From Bacteroidaceae bacterium (GTDB lineage Bacteria > Bacteroidota > Bacteroidia > Bacteroidales > Bacteroidaceae), in assembly GCA_016280445.1 (NCBI GenBank), contig JAEEGS010000076.1:1-44585 (forward strand): DNA of 44,585 nt, written 5' to 3'. How positions within the stretch are numbered: position 1 is the stretch's first letter; each line of letters starts with the position of its first letter. Of this stretch, positions 25,812 through 35,428 are shown piece by piece. A model generated the notes under the pieces. That model worked only from the letters and a program-made list of their open reading frames with translations, was not told where the DNA came from and searched no databases. The translations under genes were made by a program, and so were the position numbers.

Positions 25812-27701
25812 TCAACGTTTCATGCCATGACCCAGATAAAAGCCTGGTTCGGGTGGCTGGTTGTAACCTACGTTCTCGGTGGCCACACTGAGGCGGTAGG
25901 GAATGTCGAACATGAGGCAAGGGAAGCGGTGTTCGGTGGGGTGGGTGGTGGAGTAGATGCGTAGTTCGGTGCTCTCGCGGTTGCGTACCACCACTTCTTC
26001 ACGCCAGTCGCCGAAGATGTCGGCTGACAGGCATGGATTCATCTTGGTGCCATTGTTGAAGAGGCATCCCTCATCCTTGAAGTCCTTGATGGTCTCGGTG
26101 ATTTCTTTGTTCCAGTTCCATTTCATCACGGCATTGCGGTCGAGCAGTTCGCGCAACAAATCGCCATCCCACCACACGGCGCTGTTGACGGGGATGCGCG
26201 CATTGGGTGCATGCAGTTGGCCTATGACATCGAAGTAGCCTAACTGTGAGGATGACCACATCTCCACACCTTTGTTGGTGGGGTCGATGTCGGCTGCCAT
26301 GCCTCGTCCCACATCGTCAGAACTTTTGATTTGGAAGATAATGTGTCCTGTACGTGCGTCGCGGAACTCAGAACCGTCCTTCTGATTCTCATGCACATCC
26401 CAGATTTGCAACTGGGTGTTGTCAGGATAGAAGGCCAGTTGGTGAATGGCGTCACCATGTCCCAAGCGGGTGGTGTAAAGCCCTTTCCCGTCATGGTCGA
26501 CCGCCATGGCGCCATAGGTGATTTCATCGCATCCGTCACCGTCCACATCGCCTACCCGAAGGTTGTGGTTGCCCTGTCCGGAATAGCCTGGCTCTTTTTC
26601 GGAGTCGAACAGCCATCGCAGGGTGAGGTCGGTGCCGTTCCAATCGTAGGCAGCCAGATAAGACTTGGTGTAGTAGCCTCGGCACATCACAGCGCTGGGG
26701 TGCTTGCCATCCAGATAGGCCACAGCGGCCAAGAAGCGGTCGCAGCGGTTACCGTAGTTGTCGCCCCAACTGGCCACATCGCCTCGTGGTGGCTGGTAGT
26801 CCACGGTCTTGAGGGCACGTCCTGTGAGACCCTCGAACACGGTGAGATATTCAGGCCCTTGCAGGATTCTGCCAGAGATATTGGTGGCTTTCTTGCTCTT
26901 CTTTCCCTCGATGTCCTTGTTGATGGTTCCGCTCATCACCCAGTTGGCATTGGCATCACCAATGGCTTGCCCTGTTCCGTCCACCGTTCCGTCGGCTGTT
27001 TTCATGATGATTTCGGCACGGCCATTACCATCAAAGTCATAGACGAGGAATTGGGTGTAATGGGCACCTGCACGGATGTTGGGACCGAGGTCGATGCGCC
27101 AGAGAAAGGGAGATTTTGCCGCAGCGGATGCTTCTGCATTTCCTGAAAGGCCAGGAATCTTATAACAATCAATGTACACATGACCCGTGTAGCCTTCGTG
27201 ACTGTTGTCGCGGCTGTTGGAAGGGTCCCATTTGAGAATCAGTTCATATTCTCCATCGCCATCCACATCGCCCACGCTGGCGTCGTTGGCCGAGTAGGTG
27301 TAGGGGCGTCCATCGGGTGTGGTGCCGTCGGCAGGCTTGTTGAGGGGAATGGAAAGATAGTCCCGTTGGTCGGGATGATAAGTCAGCACATAAGAGAATT
27401 CGCGGTTGTCCCGAATGGCTGTCAAGAGGAACTCTGTCTTTTCTTTAGGTGCCAAAGTCTTGAAGAATGTGGCATTCCATATATTCTGATCGTTCAGTCG
27501 TTTACCCTCTTGATAGATGCTGAATGGAACTTTCTCTTCTCCTTCGAGGAAACGCCATGAGAAAGCCAGACTGTCTCCTTCTTTCAGACACACGAAGCCT
27601 CGTCCCAGTTGCTCCTTTTGGATGTCGGAAGCATAGTTGGGTTGGGCTGTAGCGGTAGTGGCAGTGAGCGCGATAAGGGTGGTGAGGAGAGATGTTTTCA
27701 T
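25812..27701 (-). CDS. Rhamnogalacturonan lyase, polysaccharide lyase family 11
   Basis: Secreted pectinolytic enzyme cleaving the rhamnogalacturonan I backbone by beta-elimination. The 629 residues have a Sec signal peptide (MKTSLLTTLIALTATTATAQ). The family's beta-propeller signature is visible: Ca-binding-type blades DGDGEYELILKWD, DFDGNGRAEIIMKTADGT and DVDGDGCDEITYG, plus WRIDLGPNIRAGAHYTQF and DIFGDWREEVVVRN. It resembles YesW/YesX-type lyases. No susCD pair is near, so it is an isolated CAZyme here, though pectin side chains would supply the arabinose and galactose used by Region 1 (inference). Its upstream region is occupied by a MITE-like element 33 bases away, and I see no consensus promoter. 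Confidence 0.93.
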   Translation of the reverse strand: MKTSLLTTLIALTATTATAQPNYASDIQKEQLGRGFVCLKEGDSLAFSWRFLEGEEKVPFSIYQEGKRLNDQNIWNATFFKTLAPKEKTEFLLTAIRDNREFSYVLTYHPDQRDYLSIPLNKPADGTTPDGRPYTYSANDASVGDVDGDGEYELILKWDPSNSRDNSHEGYTGHVYIDCYKIPGLSGNAEASAAAKSPFLWRIDLGPNIRAGAHYTQFLVYDFDGNGRAEIIMKTADGTVDGTGQAIGDANANWVMSGTINKDIEGKKSKKATNISGRILQGPEYLTVFEGLTGRALKTVDYQPPRGDVASWGDNYGNRCDRFLAAVAYLDGKHPSAVMCRGYYTKSYLAAYDWNGTDLTLRWLFDSEKEPGYSGQGNHNLRVGDVDGDGCDEITYGAMAVDHDGKGLYTTRLGHGDAIHQLAFYPDNTQLQIWDVHENQKDGSEFRDARTGHIIFQIKSSDDVGRGMAADIDPTNKGVEMWSSSQLGYFDVIGQLHAPNARIPVNSAVWWDGDLLRELLDRNAVMKWNWNKEITETIKDFKDEGCLFNNGTKMNPCLSADIFGDWREEVVVRNRESTELRIYSTTHPTEHRFPCLMFDIPYRLSVATENVGYNQPPEPGFYLGHGMKR

Positions 27702-27734
27702 GCGTGTGCTTTAATTACTTCTTGGGTTATTGAA

Positions 27735-27924
27735 TTCAACTTTCGGATGTTTATTCGCACACAAATTTCACGAAGGCCATCCGGATGGTTCCCAACACGC
27801 TGTATAGTTCGTGCTATTCGTTGTGCAGTAGGCACACTTCGTGAAATTCGTACTGGTGAAGTATTCGTGTAAGTTCGTGTAATTCGTGTTTAAATAAACT
27901 ATAGTGAAACTTCAGAGACTTAAA
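27735..27924 (-). mobile_element. MITE-like element, copy 4, related ends but different core
   Basis: 190 bp flanked by a perfect 8-bp direct repeat TTATTGAA (27727-27734 and 27925-27932). The left end TTCAACTTTCGGATGTT matches the end of copies 1 and 2. The right end, reversed, is TTTAAGTCTCTGAAGTT, about 13 of 18 positions alike. The core has many TTCGTG(T) units spaced 9-10 bases and an inverted AATTTCACGAAG, instead of the GGAGTTA repeats. No coding capacity. It fills the gap between the lyase start and the lipoprotein stop. Confidence 0.65.
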
Positions 27925-28401
27925 TTATTGAACATAAATATCAACATTCTTCAAAGGTACACCATAGGTGTAGTTGAGCAAGGTGATATGTATCGTGAAG
28001 GGTTGTAGTTGCAAGTCGTCGACACTCAGGATGCCCTCTTGCGTGAAGTGATCCGTGTGGGAGTTGTAGAGTTCGGTCTTCACGGTGGCGAGGTCGAGCG
28101 CTGACGGCACTTTGGCTTGGAAAGTGCTGAGGGCTTTCTGGTCGCACATCTCGATGGCAAGGGAAATCAAGCTTTTGTCGGTCGAGGCGTTTTCTTTGAA
28201 GACGTAAGAAGAGATGCCCTTTTCGGTTGCATAAACTTTCAGGATGGAGTCGTGTTGAGCCTCGTCCTCTGTGGTGAACGTGATGCTGTCGGTTTGCACG
28301 TAGTAAGTACATGATGCATCAGCGTGCGGGTCTTTGGAACAAGATGTGAATGCTGCAATCAGCAGCATGAGGAGTGACAGCAGAAAGATGTTTCTTTTCA
28401 T
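27925..28401 (-). CDS. Small predicted lipoprotein
   Basis: 158 residues. The signal peptide MKRNIFLLSLLMLLIAAFTS precedes Cys21. The mature part has one compact domain with SITFTTEDEAQHDSILKVYA and a C-terminal TYGVPLKNVDIYVQ; I do not recognise a family. Its final codons CAA TAA lie in the 8-bp duplication flanking MITE copy 4, so the gene end survived the insertion intact. It is downstream of the AraC-type gene on the same strand, 54 bases apart. Confidence 0.8.
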   Translation of the reverse strand: MKRNIFLLSLLMLLIAAFTSCSKDPHADASCTYYVQTDSITFTTEDEAQHDSILKVYATEKGISSYVFKENASTDKSLISLAIEMCDQKALSTFQAKVPSALDLATVKTELYNSHTDHFTQEGILSVDDLQLQPFTIHITLLNYTYGVPLKNVDIYVQ

Positions 28402-28455
28402 TGTGTTTTATTGTTATTTTGTTATCATGTAGTTTGAGCCGCGTTGATGGTCGGT

Positions 28456-29412
28456 CTATTGCCCATTCTCGTTTTTGAGGTGGTTGATTCCACGCTGGAT
28501 GACATCGGTGAAGTTGGCGTCCTCTTCGGTCACCTCTGCTTTCCCCTTGCGGTAGTCAAGCGGACTGAGGGTGGTGAGGTTCTTGAACCATTTGCCGAAA
28601 TAACTCTGATTAGGGAAACAGAGTTGGTCGGATATCTCCTTGATGGTCATGTTGGTGTTTTTCAGCATGTTGCGGGCATCGACCAACAGGGCTGTGGCAA
28701 TCCACAGACTGGGCGACTTGCCTGAACGTTCCTTGATGATGGTGCTGAAATAGCGTGTGGTGAGGAACTGGCGGTCGGCATAGTAACTCACTTCGTGCTC
28801 CTTGCGGTAGTGGCGGTAGAGGGTGGAGACAAACTTCTGCAGCACCTCGTCCTTGCGCGAAAGGCTTTCGGAGCTCCGTGTCACGTTGGCATAACATTGC
28901 AACACCTCGAGAATGAGCGCATAACTGAGCAACTCGGCCTGTTTGCGAGCGATTTCGAGGACGGGCTTGTTGAGTTGTTCGGCTTGATCCATACTTTCCA
29001 TATGCGCTTTCTTGGTGACGTTCTTCAGCAGCGAGATGTATTGGCAAAGAGCATGGCACTGTTGCTCGGTAACAACTTGAAGAGGCGCTTGCTTAATGAC
29101 AAAAAGTGCGTTGAAATTCGTCACATTATAGAGCATGGGCTGAATGGTCTCAAGGTTTGCGCCTATCAGAGTGCCACGCAGGTTGGATGAGTGGTTGATG
29201 ATGCGTAACTCACTGTAAGAGAAGTACACGATGATGGAATTTTGAGACATGGAATACTCTTTTCCGTCGATGGTGAGTGTCACGGTTCCCTCTTTGCACA
29301 GGAAGAATCCTGTCTTGTTCAGTTTCACACTGCCATACTCGGCGTTCAGGATGTCCACCTCACCGCCTTCCAACTCCTTGATGGTTACCTTTTCTTCTTT
29401 CATGTTATTCAT
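28456..29412 (-). CDS. AraC-family transcriptional regulator
   Basis: The start is taken at ATG 29412 (MNNMKEEKVTIKELEGG, 318 residues); ATG 29403 is also possible. The N-terminal half has a cupin-like sensor region (about 10-110, TVTLTIDGKEYSMSQNSIIV). The C-terminal 100 residues carry two HTH motifs typical of AraC/XylS, with YYADRQFLTTRYFSTIIKER and MTIKEISDQLCFPNQSYFGK, and the usual LSPLDYRKG end. It is divergent from the RND efflux operon, so it is its likely regulator (inference from arrangement). Confidence 0.92.
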   Translation of the reverse strand: MNNMKEEKVTIKELEGGEVDILNAEYGSVKLNKTGFFLCKEGTVTLTIDGKEYSMSQNSIIVYFSYSELRIINHSSNLRGTLIGANLETIQPMLYNVTNFNALFVIKQAPLQVVTEQQCHALCQYISLLKNVTKKAHMESMDQAEQLNKPVLEIARKQAELLSYALILEVLQCYANVTRSSESLSRKDEVLQKFVSTLYRHYRKEHEVSYYADRQFLTTRYFSTIIKERSGKSPSLWIATALLVDARNMLKNTNMTIKEISDQLCFPNQSYFGKWFKNLTTLSPLDYRKGKAEVTEEDANFTDVIQRGINHLKNENGQ

Positions 29413-29452
29413 ATTTAAGCACAAAATAACTACTTTTTGAACAAATAAACAA

Positions 29453-29460
29453 TATCTTTG
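29453..29460 (+). promoter_or_regulatory. Upstream -7 box of the efflux operon
   Basis: TATCTTTG, a full -7 match, 157 bases before the adaptor start. It overlaps the region where the AraC gene must have its own promoter. No -33 TTTG at the usual distance. Confidence 0.45.
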
Positions 29461-29538
29461 GCGTACTTTTTGGTCAAAAGGTTACAAAAAGGATAATTTT
29501 TATACCATAAACGCTATGTTCGTTGAAAAATTATACTT

Positions 29539-29546
29539 TATCTTTG
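29539..29546 (+). promoter_or_regulatory. Proximal -7 box of the efflux operon
   Basis: TATCTTTG followed by C, 71 bases before the adaptor ATG. No good -33 box, which fits activator control by the divergent AraC protein. Confidence 0.6.
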
Positions 29547-29616
29547 CATCTGAAAATCGTGTTTCATATGCCTTTGTATGGCAACAGGAACAACAACGAA
29601 GAAAGGAAAATAGGAT

Positions 29617-30690
29617 ATGAATCGATGGATTAATTTTGTATTGGGGGCGATTCTTCTGGGAGGCATGATATCTTGTGGCCAGAAGAAAACCTCGCAAGAT
29701 GAAGCGGTCACGGTCAATTTGGCTGTGGCGAAAAGCATCAATGAAGTGGATGCAACGACCTTCACGGGCAGGACGAAACCAGCCTCGGAAGTTCATTTGG
29801 CTTTTCGTGTGGCCGGTCAGATTGAACGCCTGTTGGTGAAGGAGGGCGACCATGTGAGCAAGGGCCAAGTGGTGGCCGTGATGGATGCCCGCGATTATCA
29901 GGTGCAGTTGGCTGCCACACAGGCTGAGTATGCACAGGTGAAAGCGGATGCCGAGCGTGTGATGGCGCTTTATGCTGAGGGCAATACAACGGCGAGCAAC
30001 AATGACAAGGCGCGTTTCGGACTGCAGCAAATCACACAGAAACTGGCCAATCATCAGAACCAATTGGCTGACACGCGTTTGAAAAGCACCATCGACGGAT
30101 ATGTGCAGACGAAGTTTCATGAGGCAGGCGAAACGGTGGGGGCTGGCATGCCTGTGATTAGTGTTTTTGGTAGCGGAAATACTGAAGTAGAAATTAAAAT
30201 CAGTGCATCAGATTTTGCTCATATTGAGAAATTTGTGGATTTTAGTTGCAGATTTGATGTAACTGGCGACAAAGCGTTCCCTCTGAGCGTTGTACGCATG
30301 AATCAAGAGGCAAATTCCTCGCAACTCTACACGGTACGTTTAAGGTTCCTGGAACCCATCGACCCCAAGAAAATCACCCCGGGAATGACGACGATTGTCT
30401 ATGCCCAAGTGTCGAATGATGAGGCTTCGGGTATCGTGAATGTACCTTCATCGGCTGTGCTGGAACAGAAGGGCAAGACCCAGGTGTTTGTCTACGATGA
30501 GAAGTCGGGCAAGGTGAATGCCCGTGCCGTGACCATCTCGACAGTGAATCGCGATGGCACCATGCAGGTGCGTCAGGGATTGAAGTCGGGTGAAAAAGTG
30601 GTGGCATCGGGTGTGCATCACGTACGGGATGGACAGCCAGTGAAGGTGCTGGAGCGACCTTCTGCCTCGAATGTGGGTGGATTGTTGTAA
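29617..30690 (+). CDS. RND efflux periplasmic adaptor (membrane fusion protein), lipoprotein
   Basis: 357 residues linking the inner-membrane pump to the outer-membrane channel. The lipoprotein signal ends in GGMIS before Cys20. It has the two lipoyl half-motifs LAFRVAGQIERLLVKEGDHV and GYVQTKFHEAGETVGAGMPV, a short helical hairpin between them (about 85-150), and the beta-barrel/membrane-proximal segment with VPSSAVLEQKGKTQVFVYDE. First gene of a three-gene operon; the pump starts 34 bases downstream. Substrate unknown. Confidence 0.93.
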   Translation: MNRWINFVLGAILLGGMISCGQKKTSQDEAVTVNLAVAKSINEVDATTFTGRTKPASEVHLAFRVAGQIERLLVKEGDHVSKGQVVAVMDARDYQVQLAATQAEYAQVKADAERVMALYAEGNTTASNNDKARFGLQQITQKLANHQNQLADTRLKSTIDGYVQTKFHEAGETVGAGMPVISVFGSGNTEVEIKISASDFAHIEKFVDFSCRFDVTGDKAFPLSVVRMNQEANSSQLYTVRLRFLEPIDPKKITPGMTTIVYAQVSNDEASGIVNVPSSAVLEQKGKTQVFVYDEKSGKVNARAVTISTVNRDGTMQVRQGLKSGEKVVASGVHHVRDGQPVKVLERPSASNVGGLL

Positions 30691-30723
30691 GTGTCTTTGA
30701 TGATTTATTCTATATAAGAGATA

Positions 30724-33700
30724 ATGATAAACTATAGCAAATGGGCATTGAACAATAGCCGGCTGGTCTATTTTATGGTGGTCGTGCTGGTGATTGGCGG
30801 CATGCTGGCTTATGCTTCGATGTCGAAATTGGAAGATCCTGCCATCAAGGTGAAGCAGGCCATGGTGGTGACCACCTATCCAGGTGCGTCCGCTCATCAA
30901 GTGGAACTGGAGGTGACCGATCCGCTGGAGAAGAGCATCCGCGAGATGTCCACCATCAACAACATCCAATCATCGAGTTATGCTGATCTCAGTCTCATCA
31001 ACGTGGAGTTGCAGACCACCGTGCCCGACAAGGAGGTGGAGCAGCAGTGGGATGCGCTTCGTCGGAAAGTGTCCAATGCACAGAGCAAATTGCCTTCGGA
31101 GGCTTCGGTGCCGCAAGTGCGCGATGACTTTGGCGATGTGTATGGCATGTTTTATGCTTTGACAGGTGACGGGCAAAGTGACAAGGAACTGAACGACTAT
31201 GCGGAACTCATCAAACGGAGTGTCAATGAGATTGATGGAGTGAGCCGTGTGGAGATATATGGCAAGCGCAATGAGTGTATCAACATTGAGTTGCGCGAGG
31301 ATAAGATGGCCAATCTGGGTGTGATGCCTACGGAGGTGATTCAGACGCTGAACAACCAGAACAAGACCAACTATGCGGGTTACTACGACAACGGCAACCG
31401 ACGCATCCGTGTGGCGGTGGGCGACCGTTTCAACAATGTGAATGACATCGCCAATATGATTGTGCAGGGACACGACGATGACCAACTGCGCATCAAGGAC
31501 ATCGCGACGGTGGTGAAGGCCTATGAGGCCACCACTCGCAATCAGATGACCTATGATGGCGAAAGGGCGCTGGGCATCAGCATCGCTTGTTCTTCCGACT
31601 ACGACATCCTGAAGGTGGGTGCAAAGGTGGAGGAACGCATCGCCCAGGTATCGACGCGTTTCCCGGCAGGAGTGGAGTGCCAGAAGGTTTTCTTCCAGCC
31701 CGAACGTGTGAACAATGCCCTCAACACTTTCTTGATTAACCTGATTGAGTCGGTGATTATTGTGGTGCTGCTGCTCATCTTCTTCATGGGGTGGAGGAGT
31801 GGCTATATCATCGGCACCAGTCTCGTGGTGATTGTGTTTGGCTCTTTCTTGGTGCTGCAGGGTTTCGACGGCACTTTGCAACGTGTCTCTTTGGCCAGTT
31901 TCATCTTGGCCATGGGTATGCTGGTCGACAATGCCATCGTCATCGTTGATGGTATTCTGGTGGATCTCAAACAGGGAAAACCCCGTTTGGAGGCACTCAC
32001 CTCGATTGGCGAGAAGACGGCCATGCCGCTGTTGGGTGCCACGCTGATAGCCATCTTGGCGTTCTTGCCCATCTTCATGAGTCCCGATACGGCGGGTGTG
32101 TATGTGCGTGACCTCTTCATCGTCATCGCTGTCAGTCTGCTGCTGAGTTGGCTCTTGGCACTGGTGCATGTGCCAGTGATGTGCGACCGGATTTTCAAGG
32201 AGATGAAAGAAAAGAAAGAGGAGAAAGCGGATGAACTGTATGCGGGGAAGGCTTATGATGTGCTGGAGAAGGTGCTTCTCTTCGGACTGAAACACCGCAA
32301 GACCACCATTGTATGTGCTTTTGTCCTGTTGGGTCTTAGCGCGTTCTGCTACAAGTTTGTCAACCAGGCTTTCTTCCCCGACATGGAATACGACCAGCTC
32401 TACATGGAGTACAAACTGCCAGAGGGCTACAATTCCACACAGACGGCACAGGACTTGCGAGAGATTCGCCAGTTGCTGATGAAACACGACTACATCACGC
32501 ATGTGACTACATCGGTGGGTGGTACGCCTTCGCGCTACAATCTGGTACGTTCCATCGCCACGCCTTCGTTGGCTTATGGTGAGTTGATTATCGACTTCAC
32601 ATCTCCCTCCGCATTGGTGGAACATATCGATTCCTTGCAGAAGGAAATCTCGGCACTCTATCCCGATGCCTATGTGAAGTTCAAGCGCTATAACCTGATG
32701 TTCAAGAAATATCCGATTGAGGCCTGTTTCAGTGGTCCCGATCCAGCGGTGTTGCATCAGTTGGTGGACTCCGCTCGGGCTATTGTCGATGCATCGGACA
32801 AGGTGTATTTGGCCACTACTGATTGGGAACCGCTGGTGCCGGTGCTTAACATCGACTACGATCAGGCTTCGGCACGCAACAGCGCTTTGACACGCAGCGA
32901 TGTGGCCATATCCATGATGGCCTATACGGGAGGTGTTCCCATTGGCACTTTCTACAATGGCATCAATCCTGAGCATATTTATGTGAAGTGTACGGATGAG
33001 AATGGTGAAAATGTGGAGAATCTGGAAAATGCACGTGTGTTTGGTCTGATTCCGAATGTGGGTCAATTCTTCAACCGCTCGACGATGCAGAAACTGATGA
33101 TGGGGGCGGTGAAGCGTGAGGACATCATTGAGAATCTGATACAGACCACTCCGCTCAAGCAGGTGTCACATGGCATTGACATTCTGTGGGAGGAACCGGT
33201 GGTGGTGCGCTACAATGGGCAACGATGTCAGCGACTGCAGTGCTCGCCATGTCCGGGTGTGGGTACCGAAGCTGCTCGTCAGGCCATTGCGGAAAAGATT
33301 GAACAGATGGAATTGCCTGAAGGCTACTCGTTGTCATGGGAAGGTGAGAAGAAGGCCTCCGACCAGTCGATGAAGTATCTCTTCAACGGATTCCCCATCT
33401 GCATCGTCTTCATGATTCTCATTCTGGTGATGCTTTTCAAGGACTACAAGAAGCCCACCATCATTTTCTGCTGCATTCCGCTGGTCATTATCGGCGTCAT
33501 TCCTGTGGTGATGCTCACGGGTAAACCGTTTGGATTTTTGGCCATTGTGGGTGTGCTCGGACTGATTGGTATGATGATTAAGAATGGCATTGTCCTGATG
33601 GATGAAATCACGCTCGAGATATCGCAGGGAATCACTCCTCGGGTGGCACTCATCCAGAGTTCGAAGTCGCGCTTGCGCCCCGTGATGATGGCCAGTCTCA

Positions 33701-33846
33701 CCACTATCTTGGGCATGATACCCTTGGTGCCCGACTCCATGTTCGGTTCGCTGGCGGTCACAATCATGGGTGGCCTCTTCATGGGAACACTCATCACGCT
33801 CATCTTCATCCCTGTGCTGTATGCCATGTTCTTCAAAGTGAAATAA
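30724..33846 (+). CDS. RND efflux pump inner-membrane transporter
   Basis: 1040 residues, the usual length of the AcrB/HAE superfamily. N-terminal helix 13-31, periplasmic porter loops, helices 335-500 including LAMGMLVDNAIVIVDG with Asp402 (proton relay; the AcrB second Asp is Asn403 here), a second helix at about 535, a second periplasmic half and C-terminal helices from about 885. Conserved features are YPGASAHQVELEVTDPLEKS and the terminal GTLITLIFIPVLYAMFF. It works with the adaptor before it and the channel five bases after it. Substrate (drug, bile salt, metal) cannot be told. Confidence 0.95.
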   Translation: MINYSKWALNNSRLVYFMVVVLVIGGMLAYASMSKLEDPAIKVKQAMVVTTYPGASAHQVELEVTDPLEKSIREMSTINNIQSSSYADLSLINVELQTTVPDKEVEQQWDALRRKVSNAQSKLPSEASVPQVRDDFGDVYGMFYALTGDGQSDKELNDYAELIKRSVNEIDGVSRVEIYGKRNECINIELREDKMANLGVMPTEVIQTLNNQNKTNYAGYYDNGNRRIRVAVGDRFNNVNDIANMIVQGHDDDQLRIKDIATVVKAYEATTRNQMTYDGERALGISIACSSDYDILKVGAKVEERIAQVSTRFPAGVECQKVFFQPERVNNALNTFLINLIESVIIVVLLLIFFMGWRSGYIIGTSLVVIVFGSFLVLQGFDGTLQRVSLASFILAMGMLVDNAIVIVDGILVDLKQGKPRLEALTSIGEKTAMPLLGATLIAILAFLPIFMSPDTAGVYVRDLFIVIAVSLLLSWLLALVHVPVMCDRIFKEMKEKKEEKADELYAGKAYDVLEKVLLFGLKHRKTTIVCAFVLLGLSAFCYKFVNQAFFPDMEYDQLYMEYKLPEGYNSTQTAQDLREIRQLLMKHDYITHVTTSVGGTPSRYNLVRSIATPSLAYGELIIDFTSPSALVEHIDSLQKEISALYPDAYVKFKRYNLMFKKYPIEACFSGPDPAVLHQLVDSARAIVDASDKVYLATTDWEPLVPVLNIDYDQASARNSALTRSDVAISMMAYTGGVPIGTFYNGINPEHIYVKCTDENGENVENLENARVFGLIPNVGQFFNRSTMQKLMMGAVKREDIIENLIQTTPLKQVSHGIDILWEEPVVVRYNGQRCQRLQCSPCPGVGTEAARQAIAEKIEQMELPEGYSLSWEGEKKASDQSMKYLFNGFPICIVFMILILVMLFKDYKKPTIIFCCIPLVIIGVIPVVMLTGKPFGFLAIVGVLGLIGMMIKNGIVLMDEITLEISQGITPRVALIQSSKSRLRPVMMASLTTILGMIPLVPDSMFGSLAVTIMGGLFMGTLITLIFIPVLYAMFFKVK

Positions 33847-33850
33847 CTCC

Positions 33851-35293
33851 ATGGAAATGAAAAAGAAACTATTGATATTCTCCTTGGCGCTCGGTGGGTG
33901 CATCGCCGAGGCAACAGCCCAGTCTCTCTCTCTGCAAGAATGTATCGACAAGGCGCTGGAACATAATCATTCACTCTCGTCGGCCAAACTGAAACTGGAG
34001 CAGACGGGCTTCGACATGAAGTCTTATAAAGCGAACTTCTACCCGAAAATCAATCTGCTGGCCACCGATTTCTACAGTACGGCGAAAGGCTCCATCACCA
34101 TAGCTGGCGGTCATCTCCCGATATATAATTATGTGGAGTCGGCAGGAAAATTTGTGCCTAACGTCACGACAAATGCTGATGGTAGCCACAGTCTCAACCA
34201 GTATGCCGACTTTCCGACGCAGAACATGAAGTGGAAACTTCAGAATTTCTTTGTGGGTGGCATCTCGCTGATGGAACCCATCTATTCGGGCGGAAAAATC
34301 ACGACGGCCTATGAGATGTCGAAGATAGGTGTCAACATGGCGCGTGAAAACATACGTCTGACCGAGTCGGAGGTGATTGTGAAGACCTGCGAGGCATATT
34401 ATCAAGCGGTGGAGGCAAAGGAACTGGACGATGTGGCCCATGCTTACGAAGCCATGCTTGCCGAGTTGAAAAAGAATGTGGAGGGGGCTTTCCGTCATGG
34501 AATGAGTACCCGCAACGATGTGATGAAAGTGCAGGTGAAGCAGAATGAGGCGGCATTGTCCATCCAAAAGGCTGACAATGGTTACCGCTTGGCGCTGATG
34601 AATCTCTGCCACATCATCGGCATGCCGCTGGACAGCGAGATTGCAACGGTCTCTCCAACTGCTTCTGGACAGGGAACAAGCGATTCCACTTTGCTGTATC
34701 TTCCGTTCAAGGGTAGAGTGACAACCACTCGGGAAGAGGCCATTTCTCTCCGACCGGAACATGCCATTCTGGCAGACAAGACTGAACTGGCACGCCAGAA
34801 GGTGAAACTGACCAAGAGCGATTACCTGCCCAATGTGATGGTGGGTGCGTCTTATGTCTATGCCAATGGGGGCGAATTGGCTGGCAAGCGTCTGGTGGCC
34901 GACGGCTCCGCCACGGTAGGTGTGGCTGTCAAGGTGCCTGTCGAGTTGTTTGGAGGCACAGCCAACAAGGTGCGCTCGGCGCGTGCGGCATATCAGATTG
35001 CACAGTTGGAACAGCAAGACATCGATGAGCGCATGCAGTTGGAATTGTCGCAGTGCCAGAACCTTTGTGCAGAGCATCAGACTGAACTGAATCTCTGTGA
35101 AGTGGCACTTCGTCAGGCGGCGGAGAACATGCGCTTGTCGAAACAGCAGTACGAGGTGGGACTGGAAACCCTCTCCGACTATCTGGAGGCACAGGCCATG
35201 TGGCAAAAGTGCAGCGCTGACCTTGTTCGTGCCCGTTGTCAGTTACAGTTGGCACAGGTGAAACTTCTCAAGGCATCTGGACAATTGAGATGA
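33851..35293 (+). CDS. TolC-family outer-membrane efflux channel
   Basis: 480 residues with a signal peptide (MEMKKKLLIFSLALGGCIAE to about ATAQ), then SLSLQECIDKALEHN, the usual start of mature TolC/OprM proteins. Two helical-barrel repeats are visible, one around KTCEAYYQAVEAKELDDVAH and one around EVALRQAAENMRLSKQQYEV, with GLETLSDYLEAQAMWQK near the end. It begins five bases after the pump gene, so they are translationally close. No hairpin terminator was found in the 135 bases that follow. Confidence 0.93.
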   Translation: MEMKKKLLIFSLALGGCIAEATAQSLSLQECIDKALEHNHSLSSAKLKLEQTGFDMKSYKANFYPKINLLATDFYSTAKGSITIAGGHLPIYNYVESAGKFVPNVTTNADGSHSLNQYADFPTQNMKWKLQNFFVGGISLMEPIYSGGKITTAYEMSKIGVNMARENIRLTESEVIVKTCEAYYQAVEAKELDDVAHAYEAMLAELKKNVEGAFRHGMSTRNDVMKVQVKQNEAALSIQKADNGYRLALMNLCHIIGMPLDSEIATVSPTASGQGTSDSTLLYLPFKGRVTTTREEAISLRPEHAILADKTELARQKVKLTKSDYLPNVMVGASYVYANGGELAGKRLVADGSATVGVAVKVPVELFGGTANKVRSARAAYQIAQLEQQDIDERMQLELSQCQNLCAEHQTELNLCEVALRQAAENMRLSKQQYEVGLETLSDYLEAQAMWQKCSADLVRARCQLQLAQVKLLKASGQLR

Positions 35294-35380
35294 GAAGGCG
35301 ATGTGTGGACGAAAAATCATTTTTTTTGTCTGAAAGATAAAAAAAACAGGTCTTTATGATGGACGTTGTATTTTTTTTAT

Positions 35381-35388
35381 CTACTTTT
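35381..35388 (+). promoter_or_regulatory. -7 box of the GYF/CD225 genes
   Basis: TACTTTTG followed by C, 41 bases before ATG 35429, preceded by an unusually long T tract. No -33 TTTG at 19-21 bases. Confidence 0.6.
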
Positions 35389-35428
35389 GCAACCGTAATC
35401 TGTATAAATATCTAAAAATATCATTACT

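Noticed and set aside
30970-33066. 698-codon minus-strand open frame inside the RND pump gene
   Set aside because: It is an antisense shadow: His/Gln/Arg-rich, no domain recognisable, while the plus strand encodes a complete RND transporter.
33971-35206. 411-codon minus-strand open frame inside the TolC-family gene
   Set aside because: Antisense to a clear outer-membrane efflux protein; composition typical of a shadow.
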